From the NCBI GenBank assembly GCA_000703065.1, contig JNLK01000001.1, forward strand, positions 930,001 to 994,000: a stretch of DNA of 64,000 bases, in the 5' to 3' direction. Below are positions 30,448-38,658 of the stretch, piece after piece. Position numbers and translations under genes: made by a program. The stretch comes from Lachnospiraceae bacterium AC2029. GTDB taxonomy: Bacteria > Bacillota > Clostridia > Lachnospirales > Lachnospiraceae. Position 1 is the stretch's first letter. Every line of letters starts with the position of its first letter. The notes below the pieces were generated by a model. The model was not told the DNA's origin. It ran no database searches and saw only the letters and a program-made list of their open reading frames with translations.

Positions 30448-31044
30448 TTACAGTTCGATCCGACCGTCCAGTGCCCGGAGCAGTGTCATTTCATCCGTAC
30501 ACTCCAGATCGCCTCCCACCGGAACTCCGGTCGCGATCCGGCTGCATTTGATCCCTGCCGGCTTCACCATCTTGGAGATGTAAACGGCCGTTGCCTCGCC
30601 CTCGATCGTAGAATTCGTGGCAATGATCAGTTCGTCACAGTCTCCCCGCAGACGTTCCAGAAGTTCCTTCAGACGGATATCCTGCGGACCGATGCCGGCT
30701 GACGGATTGATCACTCCGTGCAATACATGATAGACCCCTTCATACTTTCCGATCCGCTCGTAGGCCGCCAGTTCTCTCGGGCTCTCCACCACCATGATCA
30801 GCTTATGATCCCTGGACGGAGAGGAACAGATCGGGCAGAGCTCCTGGTCTGTAATGGTACAACATTCTTTACAGTACTTGATATTCTTTTTCGCCTGACG
30901 GATGGCTGTGGACAGAGCGTCCACCTGCTCTTCCGGCATTCCGATGATATGAAATGCCAGACGCTGCGCGCCCTTGGGGCCGATGCCCGGAAGCCGGGTC
31001 AGCTCCTCGATCAGACGATTGACTTCTCCTCCGTAGACATCCAT
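30448..31044 (-). CDS. recR: Recombination mediator RecR
   Basis: Works with RecO/RecF to load RecA at gaps. The 198-residue protein has the HhH motif (LPGIGPKGAQRLAFH), a four-Cys zinc finger (CKECC...CPICSS) and a Toprim domain (MVVESPRELAAYE, ATNSTIEGEATAVYI). It follows ybaB with no gap, and its Shine-Dalgarno lies inside the ybaB end. Standard dnaX-ybaB-recR order. Confidence 0.97.
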   Translation of the reverse strand: MDVYGGEVNRLIEELTRLPGIGPKGAQRLAFHIIGMPEEQVDALSTAIRQAKKNIKYCKECCTITDQELCPICSSPSRDHKLIMVVESPRELAAYERIGKYEGVYHVLHGVINPSAGIGPQDIRLKELLERLRGDCDELIIATNSTIEGEATAVYISKMVKPAGIKCSRIATGVPVGGDLECTDEMTLLRALDGRIEL

Positions 31045-31389
31045 TTAGAACGGAAGACCTCCTCCTCCGGTGATCTTGCCCATCTCAGCCTGCTCATCCT
31101 CGGACTGGAGACGAACTACCTCATTTACGGCTGCCAGAACCAGATCCTCCAGCATTTCGATATCCTCAGGGTCCACAACCTCTTCGGAAATCTTCACCTC
31201 GGTGATCTCCTTCTTACCGTTCATTTTTACCTTTACAACACCGCCACCGGCAGTACCCTCGTACTCCTTTGCCTCCAGTGCTTCCTTGGTCTCTTCCATC
31301 TGCTTCTGCATACGCTGTGCCTGCTTCATCAGATTGTTCATGTTGCCGGGCATCATGCCCATGCCGCCAAAGCCACCTCTTTTTGCCAT
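31045..31389 (-). CDS. ybaB: YbaB/EbfC family nucleoid-associated protein
   Basis: Small DNA-binding protein of 114 residues. A Gly/Met-rich N-terminus ([19 protein letters not shown]) leads into the coiled-coil ([19 protein letters not shown]) and the family signature [19 protein letters not shown]. Its place between dnaX and recR is typical. Confidence 0.96.
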   Translation of the reverse strand: MAKRGGFGGMGMMPGNMNNLMKQAQRMQKQMEETKEALEAKEYEGTAGGGVVKVKMNGKKEITEVKISEEVVDPEDIEMLEDLVLAAVNEVVRLQSEDEQAEMGKITGGGGLPF

Positions 31390-31404
31390 TGTTATGTAAA
31401 CCTC

Positions 31405-33072
31405 CTATTTCTGTTCTACTTCAAAACAGATCTTTGTCATATCCAGGATATAATCCCGCCGGGTCACCCGGTCCTTCTCAATAACATATAATTCAAAGCT
31501 GCGCCCCGTCTCCGAGGCCAGGATCTCCTTCAGCTCGGACTGATGCTGGGGGTTTTTGAAATAATCGCTGATCTGGCTTCCCACCTCGGCTCCGGTGATC
31601 AGCAGATTGATCCCTACATCTCCGCCCTGATCCGGTTCTCTCGGCTGAACTGCGATCCTCCTGATGTACCGCTGCATGAGGGCGGTCATCCGGGGAACGA
31701 TCCTGGTATTCCAGTCCTCCATCAGCTTCTTTACATCCTCAACGGTTGCCTCGGGAAAGCTCTCCCGCAGTGTTGCTTCCCGTTCCTCAGGTGTAACCGG
31801 TGCCGCTGTTTCTTCCGTCTTCTCCGCCACCGTCTGCACCGGTACAGCTGCAGCCGATCCTGCCGGACGCCGTTCCAGCTCTCCGGTCCGTTCCTTCAGC
31901 CGGATCACCTCGGCCTCCGCCTTCTCCGCTCTCTGCTCAAGCCGGTCCATCCTTGCCAGAAGCGCTTCCAGATCCACATCCGATTCCGGACGCATGAGAC
32001 GGATCATTCCCATTTCCAGAGTCACCCGCTTGGTTGCGGAGCTCCGGATCTGCTGGGACAGATCCTGCATCACATGCAGCTGCCTCTGAAGGGTATCGTG
32101 GGAAAAGCTCTTACCCAGTTCCGTCAGCAGCGCCACCTGTTCCTCCGTCATGTCCAGTCTGCTCCCGAGTCCCGGCGAAAGGGCCAGGAAGAGCATATTC
32201 CGGAGAAACCATACATAATCATCCACAAACCGCGTCAGGTCCATTCCCCGCCAGATCACGTCATGGATCAACTCCATCACGCCCACGGGGTCGTCCTCCG
32301 CGATCTTTGCGGTCAGCTTCTCAAATACCTCCGTATCCGCCGCTCCGATGGTTTTCTGCACACGTCCCAGAGTCAGCTTCTCACCCAGGTTGTAGGACAC
32401 ACATTCATCCAGGATGGAAAGCGCGTCACGCATGGAGCCGTCGGCCGCCTTTGCGATATAATCCAGGGCTTCCCTCTCGGCCTCCACCTCTTCCCTCTGC
32501 AGAAGATCCTGCATCCTGTCGGCTATGGTGGTGTACTCGATCCTGCGGAAATCATAGCGCTGGCATCGGGAACGGATCGTCACCGGAACCTTGTGAGACT
32601 CCGTGGTCGCCAGAATAAAAATAACATAGGAGGGCGGTTCCTCCAGCGTCTTCAGCATGGCGTTGAACGCGCCCGAGGAAAGCATATGAACCTCGTCTAT
32701 GATATATACCATGTACTTCCCGTCTGTGGGAGCATACTGTACGCCGTCATTGATCTGACGGATATTATCCACACCGTTATTGGAGGCCGCATCGATCTCC
32801 AGCACGTTCATGGCCGCTCCGGACGCGATCCTCCTGCAGCTGTCACAGGTTCCGCAGGGACTTCCGTCCACCGGGTGTTCACAGTTTACGGCCTTTGCCA
32901 GAAGCTTTGCCACGGAGGTCTTACCGGTACCTCTGGTTCCGCAGAACAGATATGCATGTCCGATCCGGTCATGTTTTATTTGATTCTTCAAAGTTGTAAC
33001 GATGGGCTCCTGTCCCTTCACCTCTTCAAAGGTATCCGGCCGGAACTTCCGATACAACGCAACATAAGCCAT
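31405..33072 (-). CDS. dnaX: DNA polymerase III subunits gamma/tau
   Basis: Clamp-loader ATPase. Walker A GTRGTGKT at 45-52, zinc cysteines C64, C73, C76 and C79, VYIIDEVHML Walker B, and ATTESHKVPVTIRSRCQ (sensor 1 and Arg finger region). AAA+ domains reach about residue 365, followed by a coiled-coil linker and a C-terminal tau-like domain. Own promoter upstream. Confidence 0.97.
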   Translation of the reverse strand: MAYVALYRKFRPDTFEEVKGQEPIVTTLKNQIKHDRIGHAYLFCGTRGTGKTSVAKLLAKAVNCEHPVDGSPCGTCDSCRRIASGAAMNVLEIDAASNNGVDNIRQINDGVQYAPTDGKYMVYIIDEVHMLSSGAFNAMLKTLEEPPSYVIFILATTESHKVPVTIRSRCQRYDFRRIEYTTIADRMQDLLQREEVEAEREALDYIAKAADGSMRDALSILDECVSYNLGEKLTLGRVQKTIGAADTEVFEKLTAKIAEDDPVGVMELIHDVIWRGMDLTRFVDDYVWFLRNMLFLALSPGLGSRLDMTEEQVALLTELGKSFSHDTLQRQLHVMQDLSQQIRSSATKRVTLEMGMIRLMRPESDVDLEALLARMDRLEQRAEKAEAEVIRLKERTGELERRPAGSAAAVPVQTVAEKTEETAAPVTPEEREATLRESFPEATVEDVKKLMEDWNTRIVPRMTALMQRYIRRIAVQPREPDQGGDVGINLLITGAEVGSQISDYFKNPQHQSELKEILASETGRSFELYVIEKDRVTRRDYILDMTKICFEVEQK

Positions 33073-33107
33073 ATTCGGTTCCTTTCATTCCCTGACATCC
33101 ATACCAA

Positions 33108-33136
33108 ATTATAACCGAATCACGGGTGGAACGCAA
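33108..33136 (-). promoter_or_regulatory. Promoter of dnaX-ybaB-recR
   Basis: Minus strand: TTGCGT, 17-nt spacer, perfect TATAAT, about 35 nt before the dnaX start. It lies immediately after the terminator of the small RNA, so dnaX does not depend on read-through. Confidence 0.7.
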
Positions 33137-33138
33137 CG

Positions 33139-33172
33139 AAAAAAGAGAGCAGATCAATCCGCCCTCTTTTTT
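33139..33172 (-). terminator. Terminator of the small RNA upstream of dnaX
   Basis: A 9-bp GC-containing stem with two G-U pairs (GAGGGCGGA / TCTGCTCTC), flanked by A6 and T6 that extend it to 15 bp. The T-run follows on the minus strand; the A-run would let it act on the plus strand too. Confidence 0.88.
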
Positions 33173-33301
33173 GCGATCTTCGCCTTTTATTGACGAAAAT
33201 CCATTATTTCTCACAACTCTCTCATGTTGTTTTGTCTAGTACGTGCTATCCCTTCGGACCGCTTAGTGTTGCATTTCGGACTGCCTCACTCGCACCTTCT
33301 A
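33139..33301 (-). ncRNA. Structured small RNA of unknown family (about 160 nt)
   Basis: An isolated transcription unit with a strong promoter, no credible open frame, and an intrinsic terminator. The RNA begins near AGAAGGTGCGAG. A GTGC/GCAC pair would close a domain holding two similar elements, GCAGTCCGAAATGC and GCGGTCCGAAGGGATAGC. Two further stems are readable: ACAAC/GTTGT and GATTTTCG/CGAAGATC (one G-U). SRP RNA is often found upstream of dnaX in Firmicutes, but the near-invariant SRP loop (GGAAGGAAGCAGC) is absent, so this is left unnamed. Together with the promoters around it, it fills the 404-nt gap between dnaX and the ABC permease. Confidence 0.7.
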
Positions 33302-33307
33302 TAACTG

Positions 33308-33385
33308 ATTATATTCATTTATGAATAAAAGTCAACCCCTTTTCGCAAATTTTATTCAAAATTTGTTCAAAATTTGTTAATATTT
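33308..33385 (-). promoter_or_regulatory. Strong promoter with UP-like A/T tract for the small RNA
   Basis: Minus strand: TTGACT, 16-nt spacer, TATAAT (33308-33335). Upstream lie two copies of AACAAATTTTG and a third variant, an A/T-rich block like an UP element. The design resembles promoters of abundant stable RNAs. Confidence 0.8.
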
Positions 33386-33476
33386 AGAAAATGAACGAAT
33401 TTCTGTACCAAAATGTGTATCTTAAAGTAAAACATAATGTGAAACAGCGTACTGCCATATTCCTTTTCGTGCCGTT

Positions 33477-36317
33477 TTACTCAACATTTTTCAGCGCTTC
33501 GTCCATAGGAATGCGTTTTATTCGGAAATAATCCAGGAGCATGACCACCAGATACGCACCGAAGGTGATCCCGATCACCCAGAGGTAATCCGTAGCGCCG
33601 AAATGAACCGGCAGCCAGCCGTCCATTTTGTTCATATATGCAACCCAAATGCCGCCGAGAGCCCATACGCCTGCGAAAGCTGTGACAATGGCCGAGATCA
33701 GGACGAACCAGGTGGTACTGATCAGGTACAGAGACGCGATCTCCTTGTTCTCGTATCCCAGGATCTTCACCATGGAAATGGCGTTTTCGTTGCGCTCGAT
33801 GATGACCTTGGTCAGCATGTAGATCAGGATCATGGCCAGGAAGAAACATACCACCTGGAAGATGGACATGTAGTCACCCATGGAATGATTCAGCTGCCGT
33901 GAGATCTTCAGCACATCCTCTTCCGTTATGGAAGCTGCGATGTCCTTCTTCTCGATATCCGTGATCTCCTCATCACTCATGTATCCGCTGAAGGATCCGA
34001 CCTTGTACCCGAAGGTACTGTTGAAATGATCCTGCGGCAGGATCACGATGAGTCCGCCGGTATAATCCATGACACCTGCAACCTTAAACGTATACTTATC
34101 TTCCGCGAAGGGCTTCTTCAGCGTGATGCTGTCTCCCTCCTTCAGTTTGAACTTATCACGATATGCAGAAGAAACATACACCTCATCCTCTGCCAGATCC
34201 GAAGGGATCGAAAGATACTTACTGTCATTTACCACGCCGTATACCGTGATGGCCTCACCCACCCGCGGTCCTTCCGTGGTCTTCAGGTCCGTCATACTGA
34301 ACTTCTCAGCACCGGCCGTTTTCGTGGTCAGTTCATTCCCGTCCTCATCCTCCGTACTCTTAAGGATGTACTGATTCTTCACGAACATCTCATCCACCAC
34401 ATTGTCCGTATAGCTGTTCAGGGTAGAGGGAAGTCCGAAGGAGAAGGCCAGCAGGATCATGACAAATGCCAGTCCGAAGAACAGCACCAGATAATTGGGG
34501 ATGTTCTGAAGGATCACCCTGAGGCGGAACCTGTGGAAGAATGGGAAATGCGGCAGCTTCACTGCTTTCTTCCTCTTACTGCTTCTCAGATCATGGCGCA
34601 GGAATCGGAGGGGCGAGAACCGCATGGCTCTGCGGATCACCACCCAGGTCACCAGGATCATGATGGCCACCGGGATCAGCGTGGTTCGGATAAACGCTTC
34701 CGGATTCCAGAGGGTCACATAGGTGGGAAGGCTGTAGCTGTTATAGTACATGCCAACCACGATCCCCTTGAAAAGGGTGTAACCCAGCACATTTCCTATG
34801 ATGGAGGAAATGAGAGTCACCACCACCGGGAGCGTCACGTAATGCCGCACCAGCTCACTCTTGGAATAGCCGGACGCCCGGAGGGTTCCGATGGCGGATG
34901 CCTCTTTGTTGATGGTGCTCGTAATGGTAACACCGAAGATAAATGCGATCATGGCGATGAAGATATACAGCATGATTCCTACCATGACCTCATCTCCGGA
35001 GATATCATCCCTGGCAAATTTCACTGCCATATTTCCGTAGCGCGGAACGAAATCCTTCAGTTCATTGTCAGCAACCACGCTCTGGCTGACCACTGCCTGC
35101 ATATAGTTGTCGGACAGGGTCTTCTGCTGCTCCTTCTGTTGCTCGTCCTCGGCATTCAGGTCAATGGCCTTGTCCCCAAGTGCCGCGTCGTCATACATCC
35201 ACGCATAGTTGTAATGGATACTGATGTCATATGCATCGAAGGCATCCGGTGTTACCACTGCCACGTCAAATGTAATGGCATCGAACATGGAATCCGTATT
35301 CTTCTCATACAGGGTTGAGTAATTCACCATGGAGATGAGGCCGGTGACCTTCATATCCTTTCCCTGCACCCGGATGGTATCTCCCACCTTGATGCTGTTA
35401 TTGTCTGCATGCATCCGGTCGATGGCAATCTCAGAATCATTCTTCGGCGCCTCGCCCTCCAGATAACAGGAGTGATTGATCTCATCCGTGGTTTTATAGA
35501 CACGGACCTTTCCATCCTTCTTCTCGTCACAGTTATGATCCTCCTCCACATCCTTGTAGAAGTTCTCATACAGCTTCACCGGAACCGCGAAGAAGTTCTC
35601 TTCTGCCTTCTTCTGTTCCTCGGATTTCTTACTCTCCTGCTTCTCCTTCTCTTCTGCGATCTTCTTATCGATCTCTTCGTAGGCCTCTTTCCGCCCCTTC
35701 TCTACCGCATCCTTGAATTCGGCAGAGTCCTGTACTTTCGTCAGAACCTCATCATAGTTCTCGTCCTTCGCCTTCTTCAGGGCCGCTTCATAGTTCTCGT
35801 CCATGGCCTGCTTCAGGGCAGCCTCGTAATTCTCGTCCATGGCCTGCTTCAGGGCAGCCTCATATCCCGGCGTACCCGCGGGGATCATCTGCTGTACCTT
35901 GGCCTCGACAGCCGCCTGTACCTGGGTCTCGATGGTGTTCTTCACGCCCTCCTCCAGGAGCTTCTCTGCCTGCTTCTCAGCCTCTTCTTTGGATTTCTTC
36001 TCGATCTCGGCATCTGCTTCTTTCCGGGCCTCGTCTGTCGCATATGCCCAGACATCTGCCTTCTCACCGCTTTCCAACTTAGCCAGCAGCTCCGCATCCG
36101 CCTTCTGGTTCAGCTCGAAATGTCCGTATTCCATCTTATATTTGGTCACCGACTCATCGATAGCTGCCAGCATGCTGTTATTTGCAACATACATACCGGA
36201 TACAAATCCGATGGTGATGGCCAGGAGAAGAAAGATCACCAGATACTTTCTCCATTCTCCCATGAGTTCCTTGGGAACACGCTTCTGAAGCGGATTCTTC
36301 ATTTTCTTCTTTCTCAC
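33477..36317 (-). CDS. ABC transporter permease, FtsX/MacB family, with coiled-coil extracellular domain
   Basis: Membrane half of an ABC system with the ATPase gene upstream. One N-terminal helix, a large outside region, three helices near 455-580 (FtsX domain), a fourth region around 620, a second outside region and a second FtsX domain ending in MDEALKNVE. The first outside region (about 75-245) is charged coiled coil with a repeat, YEAALKQAMDEN. A GTG start is chosen because GGAGG lies 8 nt upstream; the frame opens at a TTG five codons earlier. Such permeases often export or sense rather than import. Substrate unknown. Confidence 0.88.
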   Translation of the reverse strand: MRKKKMKNPLQKRVPKELMGEWRKYLVIFLLLAITIGFVSGMYVANNSMLAAIDESVTKYKMEYGHFELNQKADAELLAKLESGEKADVWAYATDEARKEADAEIEKKSKEEAEKQAEKLLEEGVKNTIETQVQAAVEAKVQQMIPAGTPGYEAALKQAMDENYEAALKQAMDENYEAALKKAKDENYDEVLTKVQDSAEFKDAVEKGRKEAYEEIDKKIAEEKEKQESKKSEEQKKAEENFFAVPVKLYENFYKDVEEDHNCDEKKDGKVRVYKTTDEINHSCYLEGEAPKNDSEIAIDRMHADNNSIKVGDTIRVQGKDMKVTGLISMVNYSTLYEKNTDSMFDAITFDVAVVTPDAFDAYDISIHYNYAWMYDDAALGDKAIDLNAEDEQQKEQQKTLSDNYMQAVVSQSVVADNELKDFVPRYGNMAVKFARDDISGDEVMVGIMLYIFIAMIAFIFGVTITSTINKEASAIGTLRASGYSKSELVRHYVTLPVVVTLISSIIGNVLGYTLFKGIVVGMYYNSYSLPTYVTLWNPEAFIRTTLIPVAIMILVTWVVIRRAMRFSPLRFLRHDLRSSKRKKAVKLPHFPFFHRFRLRVILQNIPNYLVLFFGLAFVMILLAFSFGLPSTLNSYTDNVVDEMFVKNQYILKSTEDEDGNELTTKTAGAEKFSMTDLKTTEGPRVGEAITVYGVVNDSKYLSIPSDLAEDEVYVSSAYRDKFKLKEGDSITLKKPFAEDKYTFKVAGVMDYTGGLIVILPQDHFNSTFGYKVGSFSGYMSDEEITDIEKKDIAASITEEDVLKISRQLNHSMGDYMSIFQVVCFFLAMILIYMLTKVIIERNENAISMVKILGYENKEIASLYLISTTWFVLISAIVTAFAGVWALGGIWVAYMNKMDGWLPVHFGATDYLWVIGITFGAYLVVMLLDYFRIKRIPMDEALKNVE

Positions 36318-36350
36318 AATTCCGTCCTCCAATTGTAAGTGACAATCGAT

Positions 36351-37067
36351 CTACCAGTCTAAGTCAACCGCCGATACCTTCTGCTCGTTGATGATGTTAC
36401 GTCTTACCACACCGTCACGAAGCTTGATCACGTGATCCGCCATCTGCTTAATAGCTTCGTTATGTGTTACCATGATAATGGTATTTCCGTACTTCTGATT
36501 CACATCCTCGATGAGCTTCAGGATCTCCTTGCTGGTGTTGTAGTCCAGCGCACCGGTGGGCTCGTCGCAGAGCAGGATGTCCGGATTCTTTACAATTGCC
36601 CGGCCGATGGATACACGCTGCTGCTGACCGCCGGACAGCTGGTTCGGCAGCTTGTGACGGTGCTCATAAAGTCCCAGGGTCTTCAGCAGCTCGTCGATCT
36701 CCAGCGGCTTATCGGAAAGGTATGCACCGACTTCCACATTTTCCTTTACGTTCAGATTGGGGATCAGATTGTACATCTGAAATACGTAGCCCAGATGCTT
36801 CCGGCGGTACCGTGTCAGCCCCTTCTCTCCCATATCCTCCAGCTTATCTCCGTTGATGGAGATGTATCCGCTGTCCGGATTATCGATCCCGCCGATGATA
36901 TTCAGCAATGTGGACTTTCCGGAGCCGGAGGGCCCAAGCAGTACACAGAACTCTCCCTTTGCCACGGAGAAGTTCATCCCCCGGAGCACCTCCTGTCGTG
37001 CCTCACCGGATCCGAACCCCTTCTTCAGATCCACAATCTCCAAAAACAGTCTTTCTTCTTCTGACAT
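36351..37067 (-). CDS. ABC transporter ATP-binding protein, LolD/MacB type
   Basis: ATPase partner of the permease 34 nt downstream. Walker A GPSGSGKS at 45-52, Q-loop YVFQMYNLIPNLNV, signature LSGGQQQR, Walker B LLCDEPTGALD and switch His in VTHNEA. The start at the ATG with GGAGG 5 nt upstream is better than an ATG five codons earlier. The size (238) fits the MacB/LolD group that pairs with FtsX-type permeases. Confidence 0.93.
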   Translation of the reverse strand: MSEEERLFLEIVDLKKGFGSGEARQEVLRGMNFSVAKGEFCVLLGPSGSGKSTLLNIIGGIDNPDSGYISINGDKLEDMGEKGLTRYRRKHLGYVFQMYNLIPNLNVKENVEVGAYLSDKPLEIDELLKTLGLYEHRHKLPNQLSGGQQQRVSIGRAIVKNPDILLCDEPTGALDYNTSKEILKLIEDVNQKYGNTIIMVTHNEAIKQMADHVIKLRDGVVRRNIINEQKVSAVDLDW

Positions 37068-37129
37068 ACTGGCCTCCTTCATCTATAGTTCATATAATGA
37101 TTAAACAAGCAGTAGCTATCGTGTAGCCG

Positions 37130-37190
37130 ATGAACGAAAAACAATCTATCGTTCATGTACATATGTTCATCTGTTCATATGTTCTTGCAT
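37130..37190 (-). promoter_or_regulatory. Operator-like repeat cluster before the ABC transporter
   Basis: An 8-bp inverted repeat (ATGAACGA / TCGTTCAT, 11-nt spacer) at 37130-37156 is followed by further GTTCAT boxes at about 37164 and 37174 in CATATGTTCAT context. The cluster lies just downstream of the -10 box, a good site for repression. Confidence 0.55.
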
Positions 37191-37219
37191 ATAATAACGC
37201 TCACACTTTAGTTTGTCAA
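37191..37219 (-). promoter_or_regulatory. Promoter of the ABC transporter operon
   Basis: Perfect TTGACA, 17-nt spacer, TATTAT on the minus strand. It leaves a leader of about 120 nt that holds the repeat cluster. Confidence 0.8.
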
Positions 37220-37227
37220 CCCCGGAT

Positions 37228-37256
37228 TTGCTTTTTTTTCTCAGATTGAGTATAAT
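37228..37256 (+). promoter_or_regulatory. Promoter of the membrane methyltransferase-like gene
   Basis: TTGCTT, 17-nt spacer, TATAAT. It is divergent from, and overlaps the upstream region of, the ABC promoter. A short leader hairpin GCACCGG/CCGGTGC (37275-37290) lies before the Shine-Dalgarno. Confidence 0.65.
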
Positions 37257-37303
37257 TCTTCTTGGAATTTGACCGCACCGGAACCGGTGCAGAAAGGATC
37301 ATC

Positions 37304-37891
37304 ATGTCAGAGAACGAAAAGAATGAGGTAACGGAAGAAAAGAAAGCGGACGACTTCTCCGATCTGGAAGAGGGCCAGCTCGCTCCCATCGTTGCTACGG
37401 ATGTCAAGGTTCCCATGTCGACCTACGGCATCGGTCCGATCTTCGGTCTGGTCGCCATCGTACTGACCGTGGCGGGTATCCTTCTCCGGGATAAATGGAT
37501 CTTCAAATCCGGCATCCCCGACAGCGACATCTGGAAGTACTCCTATCTCGGTCTTGGGGTCCTTCTGATCCTGCTGGGACTGTTCATCTACTGGAAGGCC
37601 GTATTCGGGATCAAGATCGATAACTACATTAATTCCGGAAAGCTCTGTACCGAGGGGATCTATGCATGGACCAGGAACCCGATCTACGCTGCGATCATCT
37701 TTGTTTCCGCCGGATCGCTCTTCATCTCCGGAAATGTATATATGTACGTAATTCCCATCCTGCTCTGGGCATTCCTGACCTTCCTTCTGAAGAAGACGGA
37801 GGAACGGGATATGCTGAAACGGTTCAGTCAGGAATATCTGGACTACATGGATCAGGTGAACCGGATACTTCCGAAGCCGCCGGCAAAGTAA
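37304..37891 (+). CDS. Integral membrane methyltransferase-like protein (ICMT/PEMT family)
   Basis: A 195-residue membrane protein: charged cytoplasmic N-terminus (about 35 residues), then four or five helices. The family hallmark is GIYAWTRNPIYAA, matching the GxYxxxRHPxY type of isoprenylcysteine carboxyl methyltransferase and phospholipid methyltransferases, followed by an acidic EERDMLKRFSQEYLDY near the end, which fits the family C-terminal motif. AGAAAGGATC precedes the ATG. In bacteria the substrate is usually unknown. It ends at a strong terminator. Confidence 0.82.
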   Translation: MSENEKNEVTEEKKADDFSDLEEGQLAPIVATDVKVPMSTYGIGPIFGLVAIVLTVAGILLRDKWIFKSGIPDSDIWKYSYLGLGVLLILLGLFIYWKAVFGIKIDNYINSGKLCTEGIYAWTRNPIYAAIIFVSAGSLFISGNVYMYVIPILLWAFLTFLLKKTEERDMLKRFSQEYLDYMDQVNRILPKPPAK

Positions 37892-37960
37892 TGATCCGGC
37901 CGAATAGTCGCGAGATCATTCCGGAGCATACCCATCATACAGGGCGGTTAAGATCACATA

Positions 37961-38013
37961 GAACAGAAGGGCGTGAACACGTAATCATGTGTTCACGCCC
38001 TTCTGTTCTCTTT
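37961..38013 (+). terminator. Strong terminator between converging genes
   Basis: A perfect 20-bp stem (outer part GAACAGAAGGGCGTG and its complement) with an 8-nt loop, then TCTTTTG on the plus strand. The minus-strand NUDIX gene ends just beyond it and may use it as well. Confidence 0.85.
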
Positions 38014-38037
38014 TGAATCATCTGAAGTTTTTCAGGT

Positions 38038-38529
38038 TCACAGATCCTTCGGGATCTCCAGTGGCTTTCCGTCCAGGCAGGCCTCCTGCAGAACGCCCTC
38101 CGACGTATAGACCAGCTTCAGCGAAAAGAACGGCCGGTTTTCCTCAAGGAGACGGAAGAAGATCTTGTCTCCGGTCCAGAGCTCCAGGTCATAGACCGAC
38201 TTCTTCGGGACCCACTCCAGGTTTCCCTCGTCGCATTCCTTCATCCTGCCTTCATATCCCGAGGCCGTATAGAGTGCCATATATTCCAGACATTCCGTTC
38301 CACAGACAAAGGTCACGATCCCCCGGAAGCGGTACTCCGTCAGTGTAAGCCCGGTCTCTTCCTTTACCTCCCGGAGCAGACATTCCTCCGGACTCTCCGT
38401 CCCTTCGAAATGGCCGCCGATCCCGATCCATTTATCCTTATTGATATCATGCTCCTTCTTCACGCGATGAAGCATAAGATACTTATCATCCTTCTCGATA
38501 TAACACAGTGTGGTCAGCTCCGGCTGCAT
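38038..38529 (-). CDS. NUDIX hydrolase, MutT-like
   Basis: Hydrolyses nucleoside diphosphate-linked compounds; 8-oxo-dGTP-type substrates are likely. The Nudix box spans residues 39-61 with GGHFEG, E45, and REVKEETG carrying the metal-binding glutamates. At 163 residues it matches small MutT/NudA proteins. AGGAAG precedes the ATG. Single gene. Confidence 0.92.
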   Translation of the reverse strand: MQPELTTLCYIEKDDKYLMLHRVKKEHDINKDKWIGIGGHFEGTESPEECLLREVKEETGLTLTEYRFRGIVTFVCGTECLEYMALYTASGYEGRMKECDEGNLEWVPKKSVYDLELWTGDKIFFRLLEENRPFFSLKLVYTSEGVLQEACLDGKPLEIPKDL

Positions 38530-38625
38530 ATCCGTCTCTTCCTTTCTTCCTGCCTCCGATCATGGTTGGGGCAGGATCCCCTGTGCCCCGACATCATATG
38601 ATCCTGTGAAAACCGGCACGGCCCT

Positions 38626-38643
38626 TCACCCTGCTCAGGGTGA
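38626..38643 (-). terminator. Hairpin after the RND gene
   Basis: A 7-bp perfect stem (TCACCCT / AGGGTGA) with a 4-nt loop lies 16 nt past the stop codon. No T-run follows, so termination is uncertain; it may be a REP-like palindrome. Confidence 0.35.
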
Positions 38644-38658
38644 CATGCGTATATTTCG

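Noticed and set aside
33241-33301. SRP (4.5S) RNA upstream of dnaX
   Set aside because: GGTCCGAAGGGATAGCA only loosely resembles the SRP loop; the nearly invariant GGAAGGAAGCAGC part is missing, so no name was given.
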